A DNA stretch of 64,000 nucleotides from Cyprinodon diabolis (GCA_030533445.1 CM060080.1:23451377-23515376), one strand, 5' to 3'; positions 1 through 11,000 are shown, numbered from the stretch's first letter. The notes: generated by a model not told the origin, from the sequence alone. Numbers and translations: made by a program.

Positions 1-851
1 AAAGAGCTTTCTTTATTTTCATGACTATGAAAATTTTAGCTTCACGTTGAAGTCATCAAAACTAACACAGAACCTGAATCTTCCCCTTTTTACATGGTCA
101 GGAAGCAGCTCTATCATTTTAACATAGTTACATGGCTCTCACCTGAAGAACCTGCCCTTAAGGAACAGCTTTAGATCTTTAAACTTTAGATCCCCCTCAC
201 CTGCAAAAGCCTGTGAATAAAGCCATAGCCCATCATGGCTCCTCCCCTCAGTGATCTGAAGGGAGGGGGCCTTTAGAACTGTGCTGGCTGAGACTTATAT
301 TATTTATGGCCCACATATTCCTCTAAACCTTTATTTGAGGGATGGCATGGGCCTCTGTGAGTATATTAGACTACAATAACTACAAATTATTGTGTTATCT
401 GATCGATAAGAAATACCTTAAGATCTTTATAAGTAACCATCACAAACCCGCACACAGAGATTGGAAGAATTTGTCCTGCTGTTGGTTATCAGTTTTTTCT
501 GAGTCTCAGCAATGAGAGAAAGAACCGAGTAGCAATATCACGGAAAGCTGTATGAAAAGTAAAAAATATCCAGGGCGAAAAAGTTTCAATTGGCACAACT
601 AACAGTTTAATTTTTTCCATTTCTCTGTCATCCTTCATGTCTTTAGAATAAAAATGAGCAAAAATGAATGTTTTCCCTTTTCTGTTCTCAAAAGCACTGA
701 CTGTTTATACTGAGGGAAACAAATTATTTACAGTCCAACTCGTTAGAAATGTCTTTAAAGTTGAAAGTGTGTTGCAGGAAAAAAGCAAAATAGCAACAAA
801 AAATGCCACAGGGAAGAGTGAAATCAGTAGTTGGAATTCAGTTTATATATT
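1..851. other. AT-rich DNA, no gene recognised
   Basis: I find no convincing exon, RNA gene or complete repeat here. The longest open frame (98 codons from about 664) has no recognisable domain and runs into the hAT element that starts at 860, so it is probably chance. Confidence 0.5.
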
Positions 852-859
852 GTGTGAAT

Positions 860-2257
860 ACAAGGGCGTAGGTTTGATTTCAACTTTGGTAGGGATACTA
901 TTCTTCAGTTTCATTGGTCCTTTGCAAAAATATGCATGCTCTTTTTTATGCTTAATGTGAGCTTCAGGGCTCATTTTGTTTAAAGAGAACAGCAGCATTT
1001 CTTGCTACATTAATACAAATCTTATAAGCACTACATGCACTAGATGCTGTTTATCAATATTTAAAGCATAACTGGCTCTGATGAATGTGGAATTAGGACT
1101 TTTTCCACTTTGAAAAGGATTGCATTTAAATTTACCTGCTACTAAGACTGTCTGTTTAACCAAATATAGTCTATAATATTCAGATTTATCCTGCGTTTTC
1201 TTCTGAAAATATAGAATTATGCAGAGGTAAAACCCACTCTTATTTTTTTTTTTATCTAATATGCTCTCTCTGGATCATGAAAAATAATACATTAAAGGGA
1301 CGGCAAATAAATGTATTGTATTTACATGTGCACTGGAACTAGAAGAGGAAGTGACACTGAGCATTTAAAATATTAATATTAGAAGTTGTACATCTGGGCT
1401 GTAGTTACTCTGTGTAGCTAATTTCATGTATTTTATCTATGGCTGAAACAATTAATCATACTAACAAATTATTTAAATAATCGTGAACTATGTAATTGAT
1501 TAATCGTTAACTGGAATATAGGGCCACTAAAATGTGCCTTTAGCCGACAGAGCAACCCGCTTAGAGCAGGAATTATACCAAGAGTGTAAAAAATATGTAA
1601 ACATTTTGCATTTAAGAAGTAAAAAAAAATAGTTTTTGTCTGTCAATATTCTCGATCCAGAACTCCTCCAAAGGAAACGTTTAAACGTTTCTGTTTCACC
1701 TGGTTTCATTTCATAAAAGATCTTCTTTAAGGAGCCTTTGGCTATCTGATTAAAAGATAAAATAAAAGAAATCCTAACATTGTTAACTTAGATTTCTCAA
1801 GTTCCACAAATCAAAAAACTCTCTCCTGCTTCTTTACAGAACTCCAATCAGAAGCTTTCGCCTGTTTTAGCGTAGATAATAGATTTTTTAATTCGGACTA
1901 GTTTCGTAGCCCAATCTTAATTTATTTTAGCGTCTTTTTTTTCGCGCTCCAAGCATCCACGCGCGCACATACAGACTAGAAAACACGCAATCAGAAAGAG
2001 AGAAGGCGGAACTTAAGACAGAATAATCAGAGAGTTAAACCGCGCAGCACAGTTGATGCCCTGCTATGTAAAAGGGACAGGAAATAGCAGGCAGCTGGAG
2101 CTACCAGGCAGAGAAGCTGCGAGAGGAAAAGAAGCGGCTGCTGTATAGTAAATTATAAACATGTTGTTTACATCCAATTATTGGTAGGGACAAATAGGTC
2201 CTTCCAAAATTTTGGTAGGGACATGTCCCTATGGTCCCTATGCAAACCTACGCCCAT
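860..2257. mobile_element. hAT-type non-autonomous DNA transposon
   Basis: The segment is bounded by an inverted terminal motif GGGCGTAGGTTTG (about 864-876) and its complement CAAACCTACGCCC (about 2243-2255), and by the identical 8-bp direct repeat GTGTGAAT at 852-859 and 2258-2265. An 8-bp target duplication is the hAT hallmark. A second motif, TTGGTAGGGA, lies just inside both ends. No transposase frame is visible. The internal stretch 1538-1650 resembles 5745-5838, so part of it is dispersed repeat. Confidence 0.7.
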
Positions 2258-2494
2258 GTGTGAATATATGTGATATTTTGGTCAGAGGGGTGAACAAATG
2301 CAGAGCCTGCTATGCTAAAGCATTAAAAGAGCAGCAGAGCATCCAGACTGACTGTTGCCATGCAATGGTGCATCCCGTCAGACCACTTCAATTTCAGAGT
2401 GGTGGTGGACAAAAGCCCGCTCTCAAGAAGAAGAGTGTTGTCGACTGTGGCCTCCATCTTCGACCCCTTAGGCTTTGTTGCTTCCTTTATTATA

Positions 2495-3678
2495 CACTGT
2501 AAAAACGACAACTCAAAATCGTTCACCTTACTAAGATTTTTGCATTCACTGACAATAAAATTGCCAGTTGGAACTTGAACTGTCTGTTGTGAGCCAGATG
2601 AACTCACTTTCATAAGTTTCTGATGAAAAGTTCATCTTATTCTATAAATTAAGTTGAGTTTACTTTGAAGTTGTAGTTGACACCCAGTCCGAGCGAGGTC
2701 AACTTATCTGCGAATGCTCATTTCAAAATTGTCATGGCAACCGGCTGCTACAGGGTTTCCATGGATTTTCCCAGGAGCTACCTTCTAAAGTTTGCATCAG
2801 CCATCTGGTCACTCTGCTGGCGGTAACTTTCCCTGAGGACTCGTCCAAGGGAAGACTAAGGCACTGGTTTCCTCATCTCTGGCAATATTCCATTATTTGT
2901 AAGGTTTTAACAGGAGTTGGAAAGTAAAAAAATATATGCTGAAACCTGATTTGCTTTAAGCATAAGATTACTTGTTTACATTGCTTATTTACATTGTGGA
3001 ATTGTAAACCGCTTTTTGCCAAAGTGGTTCAAATAAACATGCAAAATACTGGTTTACTGTCAGGGCTGCTCAGTGGCACAGTGGGTAGGTCTTTCTGCAT
3101 GGAGTTTGGATGTTCTCCCTGAGCATGCGTGGGTTCTCTCCGGGTACTCCGGCTTCCTGCCACAGTCCAAAAACATGACTGTTAGGTTGATTGGCTTCTC
3201 TAATTTGTCCTTAGGTGTGAGTGTGTGCATGAATGGTTGTTAGTCCTGTGTGTCTCTGTGTTGCCCTGCGATGGACTGGCGACCTGTCCAGGTTGTACCC
3301 CGCCTCTTGCCCATTGACCCACTCGGGACAAGCGTGTAAGAAAATGGATGGATGGTTTACTGTCAGTGGATGATTTAATGGGGGGGGGGGATTTAAACTC
3401 AAAAATGTAAGTTATTACAGGGGATGGTAATCTGAATTTAAAATAACTTTTTACAGATAATCTGAACTTAAAATAATACGTTTTTACAGACTTGAAAGTT
3501 CCAGTAACTTGAATTAAAAAAACTTAGTTGGCAGAACTTGAAAAACTTAGCTGATGCAACTTAATAAGTGTAGTTCTACAAAACTTAAAAAATTAAGCTG
3601 ATACCTTCAAGCCAAAAATTCTGTGCAGTCGGTTGCCTTGAAATTTTGAGTTGAACTAACTTTTTCGTTTTTACAGTG
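2495..3678. mobile_element. TA-flanked MITE-like DNA transposon inside BEL/Pao pol
   Basis: Perfect 14-bp inverted ends CACTGTAAAAACGA (2495-2508) and TCGTTTTTACAGTG (3665-3678) are flanked by TA on both sides (2493-2494, 3679-3680). The BEL/Pao reading frame stops at the left edge and picks up directly at the right edge, so this is an insertion. It encodes nothing recognisable. TA duplication suggests the Tc1/mariner group but the superfamily is not certain. A SINE is nested at 3063-3355. Confidence 0.7.
3063..3355 (+). repeat. tRNA-type SINE with L2-like tail, 5' region shortened
   Basis: The sequence begins with a degenerate box A region (CAGTGGCACAGTGGGTAG) and continues with the widespread fish repeat body, ending in the short tandem tail ATGGATGGATGG. 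It is flanked by the 10-bp direct repeat TTTACTGTCA (3053-3062 and 3356-3365), as expected of target-primed reverse transcription. A second copy is at about 20850-21206. The 3' tail type is typical of elements mobilised by L2/CR1 LINEs. Confidence 0.7.
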
Positions 3679-5198
3679 TATTCGGAAGGCAAATACTATA
3701 ACAAATGTGCCGTGACAAGGTATGATGGGATGATCTGCTGCCAGACGATCTGAGACCACGGTGGGAGTCCTGGCTTCCGGACTTGAAGAACATGGCGGAC
3801 GTCAAGATTCAGCGATGTTGTCTCCCATCAGAGTTCAAGCAAGTCCAAAGGTATGTACTCCATTACTTCTCTGATGCGAGAGTCCTGGGGTATGGAGAAT
3901 GTACTTACCTTGTGGTAATTAGCGAAACAAGACAAATCAACTGCTCCTTAGTGATGGGTAAAGCCCAAGTCGCCCCCACTAAAGTCAAAACTGGGCCAAG
4001 ACTCGAGCAATTGGCAGCAGTCGTGGCTGTACGCATGAGGTACATGCTCGGAAAGGAGCTAGAAATAAACGCTTAAGAAGTGTTTTAAACATACTCAAAG
4101 GACGTCCTTGTATATGTGAATCCAGCGGATTAAAATCAGCATCAGACCAGATCAGTGGAGACATGTGAGCTCAGAAGAGAACCCTGCCGATCATGCGTCG
4201 AGAGGCCTGCGGGCAAAGGAACTCATTGTCTCCAACTGGTTCTCTGGTCCTCATTTTCCCTGGTGTGAAGAACTTTCCAGTGGAAATGTTGAGGTGGAAG
4301 ATGTAGCAGCAGGAGACCCCGAAGTACGTAATGTCATCACACACAAGGCTTCAGCTACACAAGTTACACTGCTGGATGGTTTCCTTAAATTTTCCTGCTG
4401 GACAAGATTAGTCAAGGCTGTTGCTCGTCTCATGCGACTTGCTAAGGAGCTGAAAGGTTCAATCCCAAAAACGAATGAAGCCACAAGTCTTGTGGAAAGG
4501 AGCGATGCCGAGGCTACCATCATCAGTCTTGTTCAGACAGAAGCTTTCATGGAAGAAATCCTAACTCTCCAGCAGAGGAGGGAGCTCGTTAAGACCAGTA
4601 AGATAAAACGGAACCTTTTCTTGACAAACAAGGAATCCTCAGGGTTAGAGGTCAGCTGACGCATGCTGATTTGCACAACCACATCAAGCATCCAGCTGTT
4701 TTACTTGCCAAAAGTCACATATTAAAATTGCTCATGCAGCATTATCATCAACGAGGCATAACAGTGAATGAAGTGCGAGCCAATGGATTTTCGATACTCG
4801 GATGCAGTAATGCTGTCTCATCCTGTGTGTCAAGGGCAGATGGTTTAGATGGTCTATAAAAGAATCAGAAATGGCAACAGAAACGCTACGGTCAATGATA
4901 TAGTGATCGTGCAAGATGACACTGCCCCCAGAAATGAATGGAAATTAGCAAAGGTCACTAAGGTCTATCCTGTAGAAGATGGCTGTGTGAGGAAACTACA
5001 ACTGCTGATCAGTAATCCAACTTTGGAAAAAGAAGGAAGAGGTACTGGGAAGCCAGTATACTTAGAGAGACCCATCCATAAGACAGTGACACTGATTGAA
5101 GCCGAGTGATGCTGCCACATTTTCTTGCAATGTGTCCTGTCATCCTGTGTTAACTTAGTTCATAGGTTTGTGTAAAATCACAAGTGATTTGGTGGGAG

Positions 5199-5308
5199 TG
5201 TAGCTGCCATCAAAGTCAGAATAAATAAATAAATAAATAATAGATTACTAAATATTTAGGTTAAAAAAATAAAGAGTTCATAAATACATACTTTTCTAGT
5301 AACAATAG
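5199..5308 (+). repeat. LTR-like segment repeated at 10406-10515
   Basis: This 110-bp stretch starting TGTAGCTGCC lies about 90 bp after the end of the BEL/Pao pol frame and contains an AAAT repeat. A diverged copy (about ten differences by eye) occurs at 10406-10515 in the same orientation. Position and the TG start suggest the 5' part of the BEL/Pao LTR. Beyond 5308 the two copies differ completely, so this copy is truncated. Confidence 0.5.
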
Positions 5309-5959
5309 CACATATGCTTATAATTATCCTTTAACAGGACACATTTAGCTGAAAACAAAAAATGATCAGCACTGCATGAAAAGTGGGATTTTCGTCAATA
5401 TGCGGCACTGTAGATTGTCGTGGAACTTCAGGTTAGCGGCAGTTTACGGCAATTTGCAGGCTTCGCCGAAAACTCCCGTAAATTGTCAGAAATTGACGCG
5501 GACTTTCTTAGGCAGTGTCCCCCCCATGCCCCCCCCCCATGGAATTCTAGGGGAGGCTTTAACATGTAAATAAAAATGCTGTGAGCTATACAAATGCGAA
5601 TCAGGGTTGTTGGGGGAGATTAACCCCAAGTGACATTTTTCTAAAAGGTAAGAAAATCTCTGATACAAAGAGATCAGGCTCAGTATAGCCTCTTACATTT
5701 TAGCTTGAATTGATTTATTTAATTAAAGTATAGAGACCAAAACAGATCTTTAGCTGACAGAGCAATACATTTAGAGCAGTAATTATTTTAAAAAAATTTG
5801 CATTTAAGAGAAAAAATAAAATGTTGTCTGTCAATGGGGCTCGGGATCCACGTTGCATTGTGGGACGTCGCGGTCATATTGACGGCTACGCAAACGTAAA
5901 CATAGCTATGATACAACGTTGTTGTTGAAAGAAGAGACGTAGAAGTAGAGAGAAAAAAG

Positions 5960-6235
5960 ATGTCAAAATCACGAAAAAGATCTGGAATTTACCAGGACAC
6001 ATTAAATAGAGAAGCCACGGACCGGTATGTTGACAAAATCAGCATTATTAAAAATTTGGATCCATATGAAGTTCCAAACAATGAGTGGAGCACCGATGAG
6101 TGAGCGCCTATACTTCAAAACAGTTCCGAAGCTACAAGTCCTTGGAGTCTCATATGCAGTTCATGAATGGATGGGTTCAGGAGCTGCAGATCATAAAGCC
6201 AGGAAACAGTGGGAACACATTAATCCGTACGAAGG
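5960..6235 (+). pseudogene. First exon remnant of ISL2EU SWIM/YqaJ gene
   Basis: Starting at the ATG at 5960, the frame reads MSKSRKRSGIYQ and then a segment with NLDPYEVPNNEWSTDE, which parallels DHMDPYALHGALFS and what follows in the related gene at 53.4 kb. A stop follows at about 6101. Just after, another frame contains SHMQFMNGWVQE, parallel to AHNQFTSGWVRD in the full gene. An internal deletion has therefore joined the exon's two parts out of frame. A GTAAGC donor follows at about 6235. Confidence 0.6.
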
Positions 6236-6505
6236 TAAGCTGTGATCAGACGGGCTCTGGAACCTGCTAGTTTAGCAACTGCTAACCGCTAATGCTAACA
6301 ACCACTCACGCATGTAATGTACTTTTAACTAGCTGCTATGTGTTTTAAAGGTGTAGTTAGTAACGTTAACTGCCAACCCTCCGGGTTTCTCACGTATTTG
6401 AGCCTTTTCCCGCTGCCGTTTTTTTTATTTTCCCGTAAAAGATCCCAACTTTGAAGGAAAGAAACAAAGTAGGCTATAAAATAAAACCGTGCATCTTTAA
6501 CTTAC

Positions 6506-6743
6506 CAGAATGAAAATGCAGGGAACACACTCTCAATGACATTGGAATACTGTGGAAAGTTATGTTCGGTCGTCTTACAGCCGCGATCCAAGCTAGCCGA
6601 CGACTCTTTATCTCTGATGCTTGGTCTCCATGGTTACGCCTCCAGGCAGGAAAGCGGTGGAAAGTTAACCCATTTTCTATGTTTTTCCCATGGCGATCAT
6701 GTGTTGAGCTGTTACAGCCCACAATGCAGCAACGGTTTACCAT
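6506..6743 (-). pseudogene. THAP-domain first exon of ISL2EU transposase
   Basis: Read on the - strand from the ATG near 6740 this exon gives a THAP zinc finger: CCIVGCNSS at the start, a conserved Trp in RLAWIAAVRR, and the closing CSLHFHSG, followed by a GTAAGTT donor whose GT lies at 6504-6505. THAP domains bind the transposon ends in this type of transposase. The downstream DDE exon is absent, so the remnant cannot make a transposase. Confidence 0.75.
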
Positions 6744-6816
6744 GGTTGAAATCAAGTTAAGGTGAAATTAATCAGGCTGAGAAGGAGTACAGTATGCGGT
6801 AGTCATTGGCAGTAAA

Positions 6817-6989
6817 CTCAATGTAAACCCCTAGCTATTATTATTTTATGTTTACTTATTTATTTGTTTATTTATTTATATGTTTGTTTCCCTTGTTTTA
6901 TTTTTATTTATTTTTTACATTATATGTCTCATTTTTTTTTTAAGTTAAAATGTCCCCAACTGCTGTGTATCTTTGTTTGATGTTTGAAA
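6817..6989 (+). repeat. Direct repeat, copy 1 (copy 2 at 8333-8507)
   Basis: About 170 bp running from CTCAATGTAAACCCCTAGCT to TTTGTTTGATGTTTGA is repeated with about 95% identity at 8333-8507. Copy 2 continues into CCAATAAAG and a 15-base A run (8544-8558), like the 3' end of a retroposed element. Copy 1 breaks off inside the right end of the ISL2EU derivative. Confidence 0.65.
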
Positions 6990-7479
6990 AAGAGGCCGTC
7001 AATATGGCGGCAACGCAAAGTGCTTACGTCATGACGACCAAGCCCTATATGCTCAATTCACAATTACTTAAGTGGAAAAGTTTCAAGAAATTAATCTGAG
7101 ATGATTCACTTTATAACATGGCGCATTATCCTGCTGGAAGTAGCCATCAGAAGATTGGTACACTGTGGTCACAAGGACATAAGGTCAGCAACAATGCTGA
7201 GGTAGGCTGCCTCATTTATTTGATGCTAAATTGGTATTAAGTGGCCCAAAGTGTGGCAATAAATATCCCCCAAATAGATGGTACAAATAGATCAGGCTCA
7301 GTATGACCTAATTATAGACTCTTACATTTTAGCTTGAATTGATTTATTTAATTAAAGTACGCTAGATTACTGTGTGCCATTAGCAATGGCAAATGTAAAA
7401 AAATACACAATATAATTTATTTCAAAAATTAGTTTTAATCAGAATCAGTTGGTAAAATGTGAATCAGAATCAGCAAGGT

Positions 7480-8010
7480 AAAATGTGCATTCCTTGCACA
7501 GTGCTCCTTGGGATTTTTAAAGCTTGGGAAATCTTTTTGTTTCCAAATCCAGCTTTAAACTTCTCCACAACAGTGTCTCGGACCTGTCTGATGTGTTCCT
7601 TGTTCTTCATGATGCTCTCTGCACTTTAAACAGACCTCTGAGGCGATCACAGAGCAGGTGCATTTATCGGGAGACTTGATTACACACAGGTGGATTCTAT
7701 TTAGTATCATTTAGGTCGACATTGGATCATTCAGAGATCCTCACTGAACTTCTGGGGAGAGTTTGCTGCACTGAAAGTAAAAGGGGCCGATTCATTTTGC
7801 ACACCCCACTCTTCAGTTTTTTATTTGTTAAAAAAGTTAAAAATATCCAATATATTTAATTACACTTCATGATTGGGTAAAACTAGTTGTTGATTCTTCA
7901 CTAAAAAATGTTTATGTTCGATGCCTGAAATGTGGCAAGAGTTTGAGATTTTCAAGAGAGCAGATTATTTTTGCAGGGCAAACTGTAACTGGGCTGATAT
8001 CTAAGGAGAG
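7480..8010. repeat. Decayed high-copy fish interspersed repeat
   Basis: The stretch with TGTCTCGGACCTGTCTGATG, GGGAGACTTGATTACACACA and AGATCCTCACTGAACTTCTG resembles an abundant fish repeat that I associate with non-autonomous Tc1-type elements. The ends are not clear here, so the class is a recollection and not shown by the sequence. Confidence 0.4.
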
Positions 8011-8332
8011 CTCTGACAGGGTTTCACTTAGAAAAAGTCAGCAGCCTTTTGACATGTTCTGTAGTATGGTATAAATCAAGATTCTCCAGAACATATCTCC
8101 AAATCCTTCTATTTTCTGTAACACAAGTTGTGCTACCCACAGTAATTGCTGATAAAAAGTCTAAAGACTGTTTTAGAATTTTTATATTTCTTTATGCTAT
8201 TACTAGTTTTAAATCTGTGGTAAACCATTGTTTTACAGCAACTCCTCTCTCACATATACAATATTGCATCTTCTAATATGTTTCCTTAAAGAACTATTTA
8301 GGACAGGAAGCTACAAAAAGTTAAATGACCAT

Positions 8333-8558
8333 AAACTCAATGTAAACCCCTAGCTATTAATATTTTATGTTTACTTATTTATTTGTTTATTTATTTATTT
8401 ATGTTTGTTTCCCTTATTTTATTTTTATTTATTTTTTACATTATATGTATCATTTTTTTTAAGTTATAATGTCCCCAACTGCTGTGTATCTTTGTTTGAT
8501 GTTTGAATTACTCTGTATTGTTACACGGAATTGCCAATAAAGCAAAAAAAAAAAAAAA
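8333..8558 (+). repeat. Retroposed 3' tail with poly(A); copy 2 of 6817 repeat
   Basis: Homologous to 6817-6989, then continues through ACACGGAATTGCCAATAAAG, a polyadenylation-like signal, into a pure A run. This is how a LINE or SINE 3' end looks. No coding sequence precedes it. Confidence 0.6.
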
Positions 8559-8684
8559 CATGATGACGCAGCTAATCTCGCGAGTCCTTCCGTATAACAA
8601 TGACCTCGTATGTGATTGGAGGAGCTATACTCAGAAGAACTTTATCACCAGTTCCTTTGTTTGGATTTTGCTGGTACGTGATCC

Positions 8685-8760
8685 ATGGCTGGACGACGTC
8701 CCCCGTTCAACAGTCGAACAACTGTACGGGAGAGACGAACTCAAAGAAGAGAAGCTAGCG
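8685..8760 (+). CDS. Possible short first exon of unknown gene inside CACTG element
   Basis: From the ATG at 8685 the frame reads an Arg-rich start (MAGRRPPFNSRTTVRERRTQ) and ends at a GGTAAAC donor. Candidate later exons follow acceptor-like sites at about 8962, 9209 and 9418, but joining the first two gives an early stop. I do not recognise the protein. It might be a relic of the element's own gene or no gene at all. Confidence 0.2.
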
Positions 8761-8796
8761 GTAAACATATGTTTGATTACTGCCTGCTAAGCTAAA

Positions 8797-8912
8797 AGCA
8801 GCCTAGCCTAAAGCTATGGCTAATAGCAGCCTAGCCTAAAGCTACGGCTAATAGCAGCCTAGACTAAAGCTACGGCTAATAGCAGCCTAGCCTAAAGCTA
8901 CGGCTAATAGTA
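8797..8912 (+). repeat. 28-bp tandem repeat, four copies
   Basis: The unit AGCAGCCTAGCCTAAAGCTA plus CGGCTAAT repeats four times with one or two changes per copy, then degrades. It lies in the putative intron after 8760. Confidence 0.85.
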
Positions 8913-9936
8913 GCCTTGCAAGAACAAGCTTTATTAAAGTGTATTTTTTGTGATTCACAGGAAGCAGTACGCCGTCTTCACAACTCAGAGACAAATTGCA
9001 GGCGCTATGAACCAGAGCAATGGTAAGAGTTAAAGAATATGCTTTCATTCTGCGGTGAAAGGAAATAGATACGGATGGATACCGGCAGGATACCGGATAC
9101 CGGATACCGATCATAACTGTACATTTTGTTTTCACAGACTAATCTCGCCTCATAATGAGGCGGTGACCTCCTATTATTCATACCACTCTCATTTAATTGT
9201 TTTCCAGCTGCCTGTAAGACGTATTATGAGACGGTACGTAGGACGCAGCCTGAGAACACGTTGTGCGCGGAATCTGCCAGGCATTCAGAAAAGAAAGAGA
9301 GTAAGACTTTATTTGATGACTATTTTTCAGGTGCATTGATATATGTGTTGTGTCCATACGCAGTGCATCCCATCGCATAGTGCTGATTCATTGTTTTTTT
9401 TGTTTTTTTTTATACAGCTGCTGGAATCAAGGCAGAGTGTGCTAGCTGATGAGGAATTGGAACTCTGGAATGGCCGCCGCCATTTCGTAGGCCGGATCTC
9501 TCTGAACTCTGTGTTAAGCTGCAGTCCCGGTTAGAAGCGATGCCGAAGTACAGGGCCACGCACAGTAGGCGTCTGCACATCGGACCTGCCTCGGAGGGAA
9601 TGCTGCCAGTTACCTCCAACCCCGAGGAAGCAAACGGACCGTTCACGGACTTGTAATTTTTGGATACGCATGTGTTTGGATACACGTTGTATATAGTTGT
9701 GTGTGTGTGTGTTTTAATAAAGCTCTTTCTTTGCATAAACAGCTTCCTGGCAAATGTTCATTTCCTGTATAAATTCATTCATGTCCTTGATGGTAGCCTA
9801 ATAACTGTGTAGTAGTGTAGTATAACATAAATACACAGCATATGAATAAATAAATATATGAATGAATAAATATATGAATGAATAAATAAATATATATATA
9901 TTTATGTAAATGTATATGTACATATATATATGCCAA

Positions 9937-10132
9937 CCAATCACGAGCGACTTTACTTGTTTAAGAAGAAGTGGTTCCGTCCAATACTCAGTAAGAAAAT
10001 TAAAGCCTGGCGTGGCAACGTGTGGTTTTGCTTCCAATCACGAGCGATTTCACTTGTTTGAGAATAGTGGTTTCAGCCAATACTGAGTAGGTTATTCAAG
10101 CCAGACCTGGCCAGCCGTGCGGGTTTGCTGCA
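9937..10132 (+). repeat. 97-bp tandem duplication near right end of CACTG element
   Basis: CCAATCACGAGCGA recurs at 9937 and 10034, each followed by TTACTTGTTT-like sequence, a GTGGTT motif and CCAATACT. The copies are similar but diverged. Such subterminal repeats are usual in CACTA-type elements, where they can bind the transposase. Confidence 0.6.
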
Positions 10133-10405
10133 TTCATATGCTAATTAGGGCCATTAGTACAGCTGATCACTCTCCACATACGTCAGAGTCCGTTTCCGAC
10201 AATTTGTGGCACTGACAAACGGGGACAAGCCTGGGTTGCAAATTGTCGGAAACTTACGAAAATCAGGGAGATCTGCGGGAGTTTACGGGGACGAAAATCT
10301 CACTTTTCATGCAGTGCAGGATTAAGCTTAAGTCCCTCAGCAATCCATTTCTGACTCATTTGCCTCCTGTTACAAACTAAATTTATTTATAGGTCTATCC
10401 AACAG

Positions 10406-11000
10406 TGTAGCTGCCATTGAAGTCAGAATAAATAAATAAATAAATAATAGATTAATAAATATTCAGGTTAAAAAAATATAGTTTTCATAAACACATACAT
10501 TTCTAGTAACAATAGTTAAATATTAAAAGCATAATTTCATGTATTTCATGTATATTTTTTGTTTGATATGGGGGGACGAGTCTTAATTAAGGGGGGACTA
10601 AAAGCTTGCTGCTGTTACCTTTGAGGATCGATAACCGTTGTTCAGTAATGTTCTGGACCACGCTATCAGGCAGAAACCTCGCTGATTCCTCTGCCTAAGC
10701 CACCAGCAATGTTATAAGGAAATTGGATAAAGTGCATAGTGCATTAAAGGACTGAAGATTCTCTCAAGGATAAGCAGCCAATGAGGTACATTTTTGTTTA
10801 TTTTACTGTTATCTTTGTTTGACCATTAAGATGTTACACGAAGAATTTCTGTTGAGTCATATATTGTTGGCGGTGTTGTTACTTTGATGTCTTTACAGCA
10901 AAATTATTTGTTTTATTTGCTTTTCGGTCTGTATGTTTTAACAGTGCTCATGGCACATTATCATGCTTCTTGTGTGATTAAAGACTGTAACTAAAAGAAC
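10406..11000 (+). repeat. Probable BEL/Pao LTR
   Basis: Begins TGTAGCTGCC like 5199, includes an ATTAAAG polyadenylation-like signal near 10978, and lies between one BEL/Pao fragment on + and another on -. Its orientation matches the + strand pol relic. The 3' boundary is not clear; 11000 is an estimate. Confidence 0.4.

Larger units (their letters stand above)
2340..5110 (+). pseudogene. BEL/Pao retrotransposon pol relic (RT, RNase H, integrase end)
   Basis: Broken fragments in 5'-3' order match the BEL/Pao pol polyprotein. A reverse-transcriptase-connection piece (about 2360-2494) includes the family phrase ending in IFDPLGF. The frame resumes at about 3681-4075 with DLKNMADVKIQRC, and 4165-4659 carries ENPADHASRGL, typical of the Pao RNase H region. 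The C-terminal integrase tail ends at the TGA near 5109. The frame is cut by a transposon at 2495-3678 and by stops and frameshifts, and the integrase core is missing, so it is inactive. Family assignment rests on recognised motifs. Extent at the 5' side is uncertain. Confidence 0.75.
5836..7046. mobile_element. Internally deleted ISL2EU element keeping both first exons
   Basis: Ends GGGGCTCGGG (5836) and CCAAGCCCT (ending 7046) are inverted relative to each other and flanked by AT (5834-5835, 7047-7048), with GTCAATATGGCGGC-type sequence inside each end. A + strand exon at 5960 matches the start of the SWIM-YqaJ gene of the large ISL2EU element at 53 kb, and a - strand exon at 6506-6755 encodes a THAP domain. 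Both read inward, as in the complete element. The region between is deleted, so this is a non-autonomous derivative. Confidence 0.75.
5370..10316. mobile_element. CACTG-ended DNA transposon (CACTA/EnSpm-like), 4.9 kb
   Basis: The ends are inverted: CACTGCATGAAAAGTG at 5370 and its complement at 10301-10316, extending about 27 bp with one mismatch, followed on both sides by subterminal motifs related to TTTACGGCAATTTGC. A 3-bp direct repeat CAG flanks it (5367-5369, 10317-10319). CACTR termini with 3-bp duplications are typical of CACTA/EnSpm elements. I see no transposase. It holds a shrunken ISL2EU element (5836-7046), other repeats, and candidate small exons at 8685-9535. Confidence 0.6.

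Noticed and set aside
664..960. 98-codon frame at the left edge
   Set aside because: It crosses the boundary of the hAT element at 860 and has no similarity that I recognise.
10406..11000. LTR belonging to the - strand BEL/Pao relic
   Set aside because: The segment's orientation, judged by its TG start and ATTAAAG near the far end, matches the + strand relic instead; kept only as a probable LTR.
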